Of a DNA stretch of 64,000 nt, positions 27,868 through 36,092 are shown in pieces (position 1 is the first letter of the stretch; each line of letters starts with the position of its first letter). The stretch comes from Nocardioides sp. YIM 152315 (GTDB lineage: Bacteria; Actinomycetota; Actinomycetes; Propionibacteriales; Nocardioidaceae): contig NZ_JARGER010000029.1 of NCBI RefSeq assembly GCF_029210375.1, positions 1-64,000 of the forward strand. The letters are read 5' to 3'. A model generated the notes under the pieces. The model did not search any database and had not been told where the DNA came from. It saw only the letters and a program-made list of their open reading frames with translations. A program made the translations under genes and the position numbers.

Positions 27868-28629
27868 ATGCGCACCGATCGTGGATGGCGCCGGTTCTAC
27901 GGGATCGGCTGGCTGGTCTCGGGGGTCGTCGGCGTCCTCTCGTTCGTGCAGTGGCACGTCTACGTGCGCGAGGTCGAGCGCCGTCTCGAGGAGGCCGAGC
28001 GGACCCGCGACGAGGTCGCGCGCCGGCACGCGGTCGAGGAGCGCCTGCGGATCGCGCGCGAGCTGCACGACTCGCTCACCCACAGCATCTCGGTCATCAA
28101 GGTGCAGGCCGGGGTCGCGACCCACCTGGCGAGGAAGAGCGGCCAGGAGCCGTCGGAGGCGCTGCTCGCGATCGAGGAGGCCAGCAGCGACGCCGTCCGC
28201 GAGCTGCGCTCGACGCTCGAGGTGCTGCGTCGCGAGGACGACGCCAACGGCAACGGGCTCGACCGGGTCCCGGCGCTGGTGGAGCGCGCGCAGTCGTCGG
28301 GCCTGCGCACCACCCTGTCGGTCCGCGGCCAGGCGCGACCGCTGCCGGTCGACGTCGACCAGGCGGCGTACCGCGTCGTGCAGGAGGCGCTGACCAACGT
28401 CACCCGGCACGCCGGCGACGCGACCGCGTCGGTGCAGATCACCTACGGGTCGGACTGCCTCACCGTCCTGGTCGAGGACGACGGCGCGGGGTCGCGACAG
28501 CCGCCGGTGCCGGGCTACGGTCTGATCGGGATGCGCGAGCGGGTCACGGCGCTCGGCGGCACGCTGACGGCGGCGCCCGGCGCGATCCGGGGGTTCGCGG
28601 TGCTCGCCGAGCTGCCGGTGGCCGGGTGA
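27868..28629 (+). CDS. sensor histidine kinase, HisKA_3 (NarL-type partner)
   Basis: A 253-residue kinase with one N-terminal membrane helix (about 10-30), a short coiled coil, a HisKA_3 dimerisation domain with H67 (RIARELHDSLTHSISVIKVQ) and a HATPase_c domain (DDGAGS, GYGLIGMRERV). It lacks a separate sensor domain, so the signal may be sensed at the membrane. ATG at 27868 is 7 bases after TACGCT, a leaderless start. Its stop overlaps the GTG of the response regulator (GTGA). Confidence 0.92.
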   Translation: MRTDRGWRRFYGIGWLVSGVVGVLSFVQWHVYVREVERRLEEAERTRDEVARRHAVEERLRIARELHDSLTHSISVIKVQAGVATHLARKSGQEPSEALLAIEEASSDAVRELRSTLEVLRREDDANGNGLDRVPALVERAQSSGLRTTLSVRGQARPLPVDVDQAAYRVVQEALTNVTRHAGDATASVQITYGSDCLTVLVEDDGAGSRQPPVPGYGLIGMRERVTALGGTLTAAPGAIRGFAVLAELPVAG

Positions 28630-29300
28630 GCAGGGTGATCCGGGTGGTGCTGGTCGACGACCAGCCGCTGATCCGCAGCGGGATCAGGGCGCTGCTCGAC
28701 GCCGAGGACGACATCGCCGTCGTCGCCGAGGGCGGCGACGGTCGGGCGGCGGTGGAGCTCGCCGTCGAGCACCGGCCCGACATCGTGCTGATGGACGTGC
28801 AGATGCCGGCGATGGACGGCATCGAGGCGACCCGCCGGATCGTCGCAGACGACCGGCTTGCGGACGTCCAGGTCGTGATGCTGACCAACTACGGGCTGGA
28901 CGAGTACGTCTTCAACGCGTTGCGCGCCGGTGCCTCGGGGTTCGTGGTGAAGGACACCGAGCCCGCCGACCTGCTGCAGGCGCTGCGGGTCACGGTCCGC
29001 GGCGAGGCGCTGCTCTCGCCGGGCGTCACCCGGCGGCTGATCAGCGAGTTCGCCACCCGCCCGGCGACCGCGCTGGACTCCGCCGACCCCGGCGTCCTCA
29101 CCAACCGGGAGCGCGAGGTGGTCGCCCTGGTCGCGCACGGCCTCAGCAACGACGAGATCGCCGAGCGGATGGTGCTCAGCCCGATGACCGCCAAGACGCA
29201 CGTCAGCCGGGCGATGACCAAGCTCGGCGCGCGCGACCGCGCCCAGCTGGTCGTCTTCGCCTACCAGTCCGGGCTCGTCGCCCCGGGTGCGGCCGGCTGA
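28626..29300 (+). CDS. NarL/FixJ-family response regulator
   Basis: A 224-residue two-domain regulator with a receiver with acceptor D57 (IVLMDVQMPAMDG) and K107-region FVVKD, and a LuxR-type HTH (LTNREREVVALVAHGLSNDE, MTAKTHVSRAMTKL). It is phosphorylated by the kinase encoded immediately upstream, with a 4-base overlap. GTG at 28626 is fixed by this overlap and by receiver-domain length. The likely targets include the palindromes upstream of the pair (inference). Confidence 0.93.
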   Translation: MSRVIRVVLVDDQPLIRSGIRALLDAEDDIAVVAEGGDGRAAVELAVEHRPDIVLMDVQMPAMDGIEATRRIVADDRLADVQVVMLTNYGLDEYVFNALRAGASGFVVKDTEPADLLQALRVTVRGEALLSPGVTRRLISEFATRPATALDSADPGVLTNREREVVALVAHGLSNDEIAERMVLSPMTAKTHVSRAMTKLGARDRAQLVVFAYQSGLVAPGAAG

Positions 29301-29312
29301 TCGGCGCCGTAC

Positions 29313-29341
29313 CCACAGGCGGCACACAGCGGGCTCACAGC
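29313..29341 (+). promoter_or_regulatory. three PhoP-like direct repeats (11-bp period)
   Basis: CACAG occurs at 29314, 29325 and 29336, exactly 11 bp apart, in the contexts CCACAGG, ACACAGC and TCACAGC. The Mycobacterium tuberculosis PhoP site is a TCACAGC direct repeat with 4-bp spacing, the same period. The array sits just upstream of a CAGACT -10-like element (29351-29356), itself 6 bases before the regulator's GTG. Autoregulation is likely. Confidence 0.65.
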
Positions 29342-29362
29342 AACCACCGGCAGACTCGGGCC

Positions 29363-30100
29363 GTGCCCGCGAACGACCCTGCCGTCTCTCCGCTCACCCG
29401 CGCCGACGGTGCGCCGCTGCACGCGCTCGTCGTCGACGACGAGGTCAACATCGCCGAGCTCGTGACGATGGCGATGCGGTACGAGGGCTGGTCGGTCGAC
29501 ACCGCACACACGGGCGCCCAGGCGGTCGGCGCCGCGCGGGCCGAGCGGCCCGACGTCGTCGTGCTCGACTGGATGCTCCCCGACTTCGACGGCCTGGAGG
29601 TGCTCCGCAGGATCCGCGCCGCGCACCCCACCGTGCCGGTCCTCTTCCTGACGGCGCGCGACGCGGTCGAGGACCGGGTCGCCGGGCTCACCGCCGGCGG
29701 GGACGACTACGTCACCAAGCCGTTCTCCCTCGAGGAGCTGGTGGCCCGCACCCGCGCCCTCGTACGTCGTGCCGGCGTGGCCGTGGCGGCCGACGGCAGC
29801 CCGGCCCTGGTGGTCGGCGACCTGGTGCTGGACGAGGACAGCCGCGAGGTGACGCGCGCCGGAGCCGAGGTGCAGCTGACGGCGACCGAGTTCGAGCTCC
29901 TCCGCTTCCTCATGCGCAACCCGCGTCGCGTGCTCAGCAAGGCCCAGATCCTCGACCGCGTCTGGAACTACGACTTCGGCGGCCAGGCGAACGTCGTCGA
30001 GCTCTACATCTCCTACCTCCGCAAGAAGATCGACGCCGGGCGCGAGCCGATGATCCACACCGTCCGCGGCGCCGGCTACGTGCTGAAGCCGGCGACATGA
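29363..30100 (+). CDS. OmpR/PhoP-family response regulator
   Basis: A 245-residue regulator with a receiver domain with D69 (VVLDWMLPDFDG) and TKPF switch lysine, and an OmpR winged helix (LTATEFELLRFLMRNPRRV, VVELYISYLRKKID, TVRGAGYVLK). It resembles the PhoP/TcrA group of actinobacteria. GTG at 29363 is 6 bases after CAGACT, suggesting a leaderless transcript. Direct repeats with 11-bp spacing upstream suit this family's tandem binding. It overlaps the kinase gene by 4 bases (ATGA). Confidence 0.94.
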   Translation: MPANDPAVSPLTRADGAPLHALVVDDEVNIAELVTMAMRYEGWSVDTAHTGAQAVGAARAERPDVVVLDWMLPDFDGLEVLRRIRAAHPTVPVLFLTARDAVEDRVAGLTAGGDDYVTKPFSLEELVARTRALVRRAGVAVAADGSPALVVGDLVLDEDSREVTRAGAEVQLTATEFELLRFLMRNPRRVLSKAQILDRVWNYDFGGQANVVELYISYLRKKIDAGREPMIHTVRGAGYVLKPAT

Positions 30101-31485
30101 GACGACACCTCGCCTCACTCACCTCGCGGCTGGTGCTGACGACGGTGGTCCTGGTGCTCGCCGTCTCGGTGCTGATCGGCGCGGCCACCACGCTGGCGAT
30201 GCGCAGCTATCTCCAGGACCAGCTGGACCAGCAGGTGGAGCAGGCGCTCCGGACGCCTCCCGGCGGGCCGGGGACCGGGCTGGGCACCCTGCGGGTCGAG
30301 CTGCCGGACGACCGCGACCCGAGCGGGGTGGTTGCCGAGACGGGCGCGAACGGCCGGGGCCGGCTCGTGGAGCTGACCGACGACCAGATCGCCGACCTCA
30401 CCGACGTCCCTGCAGACGGGCACGCCCACAGCGTCGACGTGGCAGACCTGGGCGGCTACCGGGTCCGGGCCGAGGACGTGCCCGGCGGGACCGTCGTCGC
30501 CGGGCTGCCCGACAAGCAGGTCGACAACACCCTGACGCGGCTGGTGTCGCTCGAGGTGCTCTTCGCCCTTCTCGCGGTGCTCGTCGCGGCGGGCACCGCG
30601 CTGGTCGTCGTACGCCGTCAGCTGCGGCCGCTGCGCGAGGTGTCGGCGACCGCGAACGCGGTGGCCGAGCGCCCGCTCGACTCCGGCGCGGTCGACCTCA
30701 CCGAGCGGGTGCCCGACCACCTCACCGACGAGCGCACCGAGGTGGGCCGGGTCGGCACGGCGCTCAACACCCTGCTCGCCCACGTCGAGAGCTCGCTCTC
30801 CGCGCGCTACCGCAGCGAGCAGCAGGTCCGGCAGTTCGTCGCCGACGCCTCCCACGAGCTGCGGACCCCGCTCACGACGATCGCCGGCTACACCGAGCTC
30901 GCCCGGCGCCACGGCGACGCCACCACGACCCGGACCGCCCTCGCGAAGGTCGAGGACGAGTCGAGGCGGATGACCGCGCTGGTCGAGGACCTGCTGCTGC
31001 TCGCGCGTCTCGATGCGGGCCGACCGCTCTCCCACGACCGCGTGGATCTCTCCCGCCTCCTCGTCGAGGCGGTCGACGACGCCCGCGTGGTCGACGCGGG
31101 ACGCCGGTGGCAGGTCGCCCTGCCCGCGGACGGCGAGCCGGTCGAGGTGACCGGCGACGCCCAGCGGCTCCACCAGGTCGTGACCAACCTGCTGACCAAC
31201 GCGCGCAAGTACACCCCCGAGGGCACGACGGTGACCGTGACGGCGCACCCCGACGGATTCGACGTGCACGACGACGGCCCCGGCTTCCCGCCCGAGCTGG
31301 TCGGCACGGCGTTCGAGCGGTTCACCCGCGGCGACGCCGCCCGCCATCGCGACGGCAGTGCCGGCCTGGGGCTCGCCCTCGTCCAGGCGATCGTGACCGC
31401 ACACGGGGGCGCCGTCCGTCTCGACAGCCGACGGGGCAGCACCACCATCGCCGTACGCCTGAACGTACGCCTGAACCTCGACTGA
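30097..31485 (+). CDS. sensor histidine kinase partner of the OmpR-type regulator
   Basis: A 462-residue membrane kinase with TM1 (about 10-34), an extracytoplasmic sensor of about 110 residues, TM2 (about 148-170), HAMP, HisKA with H253 (DASHELRTPLTT), and HATPase with N (LLTNARKYTPEG) and G (DDGPGFPPE, GSAGLGLALV) boxes. The architecture matches PhoR/TcrY-type kinases. ATG at 30097 overlaps the regulator stop. A hairpin at 31515-31533 may end the operon. Confidence 0.94.
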   Translation: MRRHLASLTSRLVLTTVVLVLAVSVLIGAATTLAMRSYLQDQLDQQVEQALRTPPGGPGTGLGTLRVELPDDRDPSGVVAETGANGRGRLVELTDDQIADLTDVPADGHAHSVDVADLGGYRVRAEDVPGGTVVAGLPDKQVDNTLTRLVSLEVLFALLAVLVAAGTALVVVRRQLRPLREVSATANAVAERPLDSGAVDLTERVPDHLTDERTEVGRVGTALNTLLAHVESSLSARYRSEQQVRQFVADASHELRTPLTTIAGYTELARRHGDATTTRTALAKVEDESRRMTALVEDLLLLARLDAGRPLSHDRVDLSRLLVEAVDDARVVDAGRRWQVALPADGEPVEVTGDAQRLHQVVTNLLTNARKYTPEGTTVTVTAHPDGFDVHDDGPGFPPELVGTAFERFTRGDAARHRDGSAGLGLALVQAIVTAHGGAVRLDSRRGSTTIAVRLNVRLNLD

Positions 31486-31514
31486 CGCGCCCGGCCGCGA
31501 GCTCCGGCCCGGAC

Positions 31515-31533
31515 GACCACCGTCGAGGTGGTC
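31515..31533 (+). terminator. 7-bp hairpin after the two-component operon
   Basis: GACCACC and GGTGGTC around GTCGA, 30 bp after the kinase stop, followed by CGTTGG. It is short and lacks a proper U-tract, so the call is tentative. Confidence 0.4.
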
Positions 31534-31641
31534 CGTTGGTCGGCCCCGAGCGACCACTCGCAGAATGGGGAGGGCCGTCGCGTTGACGGGGACGCCGCCC
31601 GTTGGTTCCTGTGGAGTTCCACATCTCTTCTCGGGAAGGCA

Positions 31642-33177
31642 ATGAAGATGGGGCGGTTACTTTCGAACCAGATGCTCGGCCGTCGTTCGCTCCTGGGCGG
31701 CTTGGCCGGGGTGGGCGCAGTCGGACTCACGGGGAGCCGGGTCTTCGACGGCTCCAGTGCTCTGGCCAGCCCGCCGGCGGTCAATGTTGCTCCAGCCGAT
31801 CTGGACTCCCTGGATCTGCTCAAGCGGATGATCTCCTACGACACCCAGAACTTCGGCACGGGCGGCAAGACGCGACCGTTCGCCGAGATGCTCAAGGGGG
31901 TGTGGGACGCCGCCGGCGTCTCCACGGAGATCATCCCCACCCCGCAGCCGGACAACGTCCACCTGGTCGCTCGGATCAAGGGCACCACCTCGGCGGCGCC
32001 GGTGCTGATCCTGGGGCACTCCGACGTCGTGCCGGTCGAGAAGGAGCGGTGGCGCACCGATCCGTTCGTCGGCACCGTCAGGAAGGGCCAGATCTTCGGT
32101 CGCGGCGCACTCGACATGAAGGGCATGGATGCCGCGTCGGTGTCGGCCCTGCTGCGCCACATCGACGAGGGTGGTCAGTTCGAGCGCGACATCATCGTGC
32201 TCACCGACTGCGACGAGGAGGCCGGCGAGTACGGGTCGAGCTGGCTTGCGGAGCAGCACTGGGACAAGCTCGACGCGGGCATGGTGCTCACCGAGGGCGG
32301 CTGGTTCCTGGCGCAGCACGACCGGACGACACCGATGCTGATCACCGTGACGCGTCAGGACAAGGTGTACTTCAACCTCGACCTCACCGCGCGCGGTGTC
32401 GCGACGCACTCCTCGAAGCCGAACCCGAACGCCGCGATCGTGAAGCTCTCGCGTGCCGTCGACGAACTCGCCGGCTGGCTCGCGCCGATCCACCTGACCC
32501 CGGTGACGAGGGAGTACTTCGCAGCCCTCGCCCGGGCCACCCACGACCGGGCCTTCGCCAAGGCCATCAGAATGCTGCTCCACGCCCGCTCGCACGACAC
32601 GCGGGAGCGGGCGGCGCGCGTGGTCGTGGCGCGCTCGGACTACCCGTGGCTGCACTCGGCACTGCTGCGGACCACGACCGCGTTCGTCATCGAGGACGCC
32701 GGCTACAAGGAGAACGTCATCCCCTCGACCGCACACGTGCGGGTCAACTGTCGCGGCATCCCGGGAGGGCAGAAGCCACGAGCCTTCCTGAAGCAGGTCC
32801 GGTCGCAGCTCGCCCACCGGGACGTCAGGGTGGCGCTCGCGAGACCCGAGGGAACCTCCGAGGCGGAGTACCTCGACCAGCTGGACAAGTCCTGGGCCAC
32901 CCGGCCCGCCGACCTCGACACACCCCTCTACCGCGCGATCAAGAAGGCGGCAGCCGCGACCTACCCGCACGCGGTGTTCGCACCGGCACTCTTCGAGGCG
33001 GGCACCAGCCTGCAACCCTGGCGCGAGCACCACATCCCGGGCTACGGCGTCTACCCCTACGTCATCGACAACGACCAGCTCGTCGCGATGCACGGCAACA
33101 ACGAGGGGATCTACGTCGACGCGCTGCGCAAGGGCACCGCCTTCATGTACCGCATGTTCGATCGGTTCCGCGTCTGA
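31642..33177 (+). CDS. exported M20-family metallopeptidase (Tat substrate)
   Basis: A 511-residue zinc peptidase with a twin-arginine signal (GRRSLLGGLAGVGAVGLTG) ending near SSALASP. M20 motifs follow: ILGHSDVVP, GRGALDMKG and CDEEAGE, with a dimerisation lid and a C-terminal NEGIYVDAL. It should act outside the membrane on peptides or acylated amino acids; the substrate is unknown. ATG at 31642 has GGAAGG upstream. It follows the PhoP-like two-component operon on the same strand, with a possible terminator between. Confidence 0.9.
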   Translation: MKMGRLLSNQMLGRRSLLGGLAGVGAVGLTGSRVFDGSSALASPPAVNVAPADLDSLDLLKRMISYDTQNFGTGGKTRPFAEMLKGVWDAAGVSTEIIPTPQPDNVHLVARIKGTTSAAPVLILGHSDVVPVEKERWRTDPFVGTVRKGQIFGRGALDMKGMDAASVSALLRHIDEGGQFERDIIVLTDCDEEAGEYGSSWLAEQHWDKLDAGMVLTEGGWFLAQHDRTTPMLITVTRQDKVYFNLDLTARGVATHSSKPNPNAAIVKLSRAVDELAGWLAPIHLTPVTREYFAALARATHDRAFAKAIRMLLHARSHDTRERAARVVVARSDYPWLHSALLRTTTAFVIEDAGYKENVIPSTAHVRVNCRGIPGGQKPRAFLKQVRSQLAHRDVRVALARPEGTSEAEYLDQLDKSWATRPADLDTPLYRAIKKAAAATYPHAVFAPALFEAGTSLQPWREHHIPGYGVYPYVIDNDQLVAMHGNNEGIYVDALRKGTAFMYRMFDRFRV

Positions 33178-33206
33178 GCCACCGCGACGCCGAGACGTTG
33201 ACGGGC

Positions 33207-33236
33207 CTGACCTGCGGACCCATGTCCGCGGATCAG
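33207..33236. terminator. bidirectional hairpin between convergent genes
   Basis: A 13-bp stem, with one mismatch and one G-T pair, joins CTGACCTGCGGAC (33207-33219) to GTCCGCGGATCAG (33224-33236) around CCAT. It lies between the M20 and serine hydrolase genes and includes the latter's stop codon. Confidence 0.6.
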
Positions 33237-34390
33237 AGTCCGAACGCGGCGGTGACGAGCCGCTGCAGGACCTCGCCTTCGGAGCCGTCACGGTTGCCGA
33301 GGGGGTGGATCGCGTAGGTGAGCGAACGCCGTCCGTCCCGTGTCGTGAAGGTGCCTGAGCTCGTTCCCGGCACGGATCCCGACTTTCCCCAGACGACGAG
33401 ACCGCCGGGGAGCTCGGTGCGCTGCAGGCCGGCGCTGTAGCAGGCCCGGTGATGTGGGCACTCGTCGCCGACGTACGGCACGTCGGGCACCCGGAACAGC
33501 AGTCGCTGCTGGCGCCGCTCGAGGAGTCGGCCTCTGATCAGGGCGTGCAGGAACCTGTCCAGGTCTCGTGTGGTCGACACCAGTCCGCTCTCAGCCCAGC
33601 CGTACGGGCTCTGCTCGGTGACGTCCACCGGCTCGTCGTCGACGCGCAGGTAGGTGTGCACGTGCGGCTTGGGCAGGGTCGCGTCCTCGGGTTCGGGCAG
33701 GCGCGTCGCGCGCAGACGCAGCGGTCGCAGGATTCGTCGCTGGAGCACGTGGCCGTACGACGCGCCGGTGACCCGCTCCACCAGCAGGCCGGCGATGAAG
33801 TGATTGACGCCGTTGTACTCCTGCCGGGTGCCCGGCTCGAAGGCCATCGGCTGGCTGGTCGCCGTCGCAACGACCTGCTCGGGTGTGAATCGGTCGAAGC
33901 GGTGCGCGACGAAGGTGGCGGGATCCTCCCACCCGGCGTCCTCGGTCGAGTGTGGCAGACCGCTGGTGTGGTCCAGCAGGGTGCGCACGGGGACGTGCGG
34001 GTACGACGACGGCAGCAGCCCCGGCAGGTACCGCTGGACCGGAGCGTCGAGGCGCAGCCGACCCTGCCGAGCGAGCTGGAGGACCAGCACCGAGGTGAAC
34101 ATCTTGGTGCCGCTCGCGATCCGGAACCGCGAGGCTGGTGAGCCCTGGTGCGCGGAGCCGAGCTTGCGGGCGCCTCCGCGGACGGTGACCTGTCGGGCAC
34201 CGTCCCGGACGCGCGCGAACGCCGCAGTCGCGGCCGGGGTGGGCAGGTCCACGACCGCGCCCCGGAGACCGGCCTCGTCGACCGGGCCCGGCTGGACCGG
34301 ATCCGCCCCGGCCGGCCCCGCCGGCACGGCGGTTAGCGCCGCCGCGCAGGCGAGGATGGTTGCTCGAAGGGCGAGCCTGGTCCCCCTCAT
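33233..34390 (-). CDS. exported penicillin-recognising serine hydrolase
   Basis: A 385-residue protein with a Sec signal peptide (about 1-29, ending AGPAGADP) and a class C beta-lactamase/DD-peptidase fold. The nucleophile motif is SGTK (RIASGTKMF). At the usual Y-x-N position I read Y-N-G (QEYNGVN), and near the C-terminus GKSGSVPG replaces the common HxG motif, so the active site may differ from DD-carboxypeptidases. Two late cysteines flank a histidine pair (ECPHHRACY). ATG at 34390 overlaps the inhibitor gene stop by 4 bases, so the two secreted proteins are made together. Confidence 0.87.
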   Translation of the reverse strand: MRGTRLALRATILACAAALTAVPAGPAGADPVQPGPVDEAGLRGAVVDLPTPAATAAFARVRDGARQVTVRGGARKLGSAHQGSPASRFRIASGTKMFTSVLVLQLARQGRLRLDAPVQRYLPGLLPSSYPHVPVRTLLDHTSGLPHSTEDAGWEDPATFVAHRFDRFTPEQVVATATSQPMAFEPGTRQEYNGVNHFIAGLLVERVTGASYGHVLQRRILRPLRLRATRLPEPEDATLPKPHVHTYLRVDDEPVDVTEQSPYGWAESGLVSTTRDLDRFLHALIRGRLLERRQQRLLFRVPDVPYVGDECPHHRACYSAGLQRTELPGGLVVWGKSGSVPGTSSGTFTTRDGRRSLTYAIHPLGNRDGSEGEVLQRLVTAAFGL

Positions 34391-34740
34391 CCGTTGACCG
34401 CGATCGACTGGATGGTTGCGCCGGGCTTGGTCTGGCCCCAATGGCCGTCGGCGATCTGGACGCGCTTGCCGTAGCAGGACCCCTTGCTGTAGACGGTGAT
34501 GGTGTGGCCGCTCTGGTTGGAGACGGTCTTCCCGCCCCACGGGTAGCAACCACCTTCGGGGTTCAGCCCGCTGGTCCGCTTGGTGCCGGTGAAGTCGTTG
34601 CCGGTCCAGGTGCAGACCGATCCGTCCCGGCACAGGGGAGCGGCCGAGGCGGGCGGCGGGGCGGCGAGCGGCACCGTGAACGTCGCGAGGACGGCGGTGA
34701 TGCCCGCGGTGACGAGGCGCTTGCGGGTCGTCGTGGACAT
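34387..34740 (-). CDS. secreted peptidase inhibitor family I36-like protein
   Basis: A 117-residue secreted protein. The signal peptide ends at PASA/AP (residue 34), and the mature part has four cysteines (C37, C43, C65, C89) and the pattern CTWTGNDFTG, GGCYPWGG, SGHTITVYSKGSCYG. This matches the beta/gamma-crystallin-like I36 family (Streptomyces metalloproteinase inhibitor SMPI and relatives). Many I36-like proteins have no proven inhibitory activity. ATG at 34740 follows AGGAGA. It is the first gene of a two-gene operon with the serine hydrolase. Confidence 0.8.
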   Translation of the reverse strand: MSTTTRKRLVTAGITAVLATFTVPLAAPPPASAAPLCRDGSVCTWTGNDFTGTKRTSGLNPEGGCYPWGGKTVSNQSGHTITVYSKGSCYGKRVQIADGHWGQTKPGATIQSIAVNG

Positions 34741-34805
34741 GGATGTCTCCTCTCTCAGGGATCGCGGGAGCGGCGTTCTGGGGCGCTCGCGCTGGAGTGG
34801 AGATG

Positions 34806-34835
34806 GTTCCCGGCAACGAGGAACGGCTCGTTCCT
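34806..34835. promoter_or_regulatory. GGAAC/GTTCC inverted repeat upstream of the I36 gene
   Basis: AGGAACG (34819-34825) and CGTTCCT (34829-34835) surround GCT, with another GTTCC at 34806-34810. It lies between the WYL regulator's stop and the I36 operon. It is a candidate operator, most simply for the WYL protein, or possibly a short terminator. Confidence 0.4.
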
Positions 34836-34848
34836 GATGGATCGGCTC

Positions 34849-35814
34849 TCAGCTCACGGCCGAACGGCACTGCTCCGCCACCCGCACGACCTCCTTGGCC
34901 AGCTCGGGCTGGTCCGTCACGGTGAAGTCCGCGTCCAGCCGGAGCAGGTTGATCGCGACCATCCGCCAGCTGGTGCCGCCGACCAGGACGTCGCAGCGCC
35001 CCTGACCACCGCTGCTCACAATGCACTCGGCGGGCGCGAGCACCCGGCGGATGTGCTCCGGAGCCGCGTCGACCACGACACGTGCCAGGTGGCTCCAGAG
35101 CTGGGCCCGGGGCACGCGCTCGGCGACGTAGGCCTCCAGGTCGTCGGCGGGCAGGCGCCGCGCCGCGAACCGCGGCCCACCCGGGGTGCGGAGGTCGATC
35201 CCCTCCGCGTCGTGGATGGTCCACTCCTCGGCACGGACGTCGTAGCCGAGCAGGAACCAGTGGTGCCCGCTGCTGATCAGCCGGTAGGGCTCCACCTCGA
35301 CGCCGGCCAGGTCCTCGCTGTCGGCGTAGCGGAACCGGACCCGCCGTCGTTCGGCGCACGAGTTCACCAGCGACAGCAGCAGGCTCGGGTCGACGATGGA
35401 CATCGGGGCCGAGCTCGGCATGGGCGCGATGAAGTGGTTGAGCCGCTGGATGCGCGCGCGCATCCGGGTGGGCAGCACCTGCTCGAGCTTCGCGAGCGCA
35501 CGCAGCGAGGTGTCCTCCATCCCGCCCACGATGCAGTTCACCCCCGTGCGCAGGCCGACGGCAACGGCGATCGCCTCGTCGTCGTCGAGGAGCAACGGCG
35601 AGACGCCGTCGTCCCCCGGCGATCCCATCCGGTAGCCGCCGGCGCTGCCGCGTACGGCGTCGACGTCGTAGCCGAGATCGCGCAGTCGCTCGATGTCGTG
35701 GCGCACCGTGCGGACGGTGACGTCGAGACGTTCCGCCAGCTCGGGACCGCTGCGCACGCGCGGTCCCTGGAGCAGCGACAACAGCGACAGGAGTCGTGAT
35801 GCGGTCCGAGACAT
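34849..35814 (-). CDS. WYL-domain transcriptional regulator (DeoR-type HTH)
   Basis: A 321-residue regulator with an N-terminal winged helix (RLLSLLSLLQ, RTVRHDIERLRDLGYDV), a central WYL domain (RRRVRFRYAD, YRLISSGHHWFLLGYDV) and a C-terminal WCX extension. WYL proteins sense nucleic acid or nucleotide ligands in several systems; the ligand here is unknown. ATG at 35814 is preceded by a G-run; an in-frame ATG 12 bases upstream is equally possible. It lies directly upstream of the secreted inhibitor/hydrolase pair on the same strand and probably regulates it. Confidence 0.9.
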   Translation of the reverse strand: MSRTASRLLSLLSLLQGPRVRSGPELAERLDVTVRTVRHDIERLRDLGYDVDAVRGSAGGYRMGSPGDDGVSPLLLDDDEAIAVAVGLRTGVNCIVGGMEDTSLRALAKLEQVLPTRMRARIQRLNHFIAPMPSSAPMSIVDPSLLLSLVNSCAERRRVRFRYADSEDLAGVEVEPYRLISSGHHWFLLGYDVRAEEWTIHDAEGIDLRTPGGPRFAARRLPADDLEAYVAERVPRAQLWSHLARVVVDAAPEHIRRVLAPAECIVSSGGQGRCDVLVGGTSWRMVAINLLRLDADFTVTDQPELAKEVVRVAEQCRSAVS

Positions 35815-35917
35815 CCCCCCCACCATCACACAGAGACCGATCCAGGTCGGACGCGGTGTTCTCACTGCCGCGACACTTGAAGCGGTGAACCCGCGGGGTA
35901 ACCAAGCCCAAATCGTT

Positions 35918-35957
35918 GAGGGCCCCTGACCCACGTTTCCGCAGGTCAAAGGCCCTC
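35918..35957 (-). terminator. terminator of tRNA-Asn
   Basis: On the minus strand GAGGGCCTTTGACC pairs with GGTCAGGGGCCCTC (14 bp including two G-U pairs) around a 12-base loop, starting 7 bases after the tRNA 3' end. There is no long U-tract. Confidence 0.65.
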
Positions 35958-35963
35958 TCTCTG

Positions 35964-36036
35964 CTCCCCCGGTTGGACTCGAACCAACAACCCTCCGGTT
36001 AACAGCCGAATGCTCTGCCAGTTGAGCTACAGGGGA
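35964..36036 (-). tRNA. tRNA-Asn (anticodon GTT)
   Basis: A 73-base cloverleaf. The acceptor TCCCCTG pairs with CGGGGGA, the D-arm is GCTC/GAGC, the anticodon loop CTGTTAA sits on stem TTCGG/CCGGA, and the T-arm is GTTGG/CCAAC with TTCGAGT. The discriminator is G and CCA is not encoded. TAACCT about 10 bp upstream on the minus strand is a plausible -10 element. Confidence 0.95.
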
Positions 36037-36092
36037 TCGGGTGCAGCCCGCACAGGTTAGCAATCGGGCGACGCCAACAGAAATTGAGGGGT

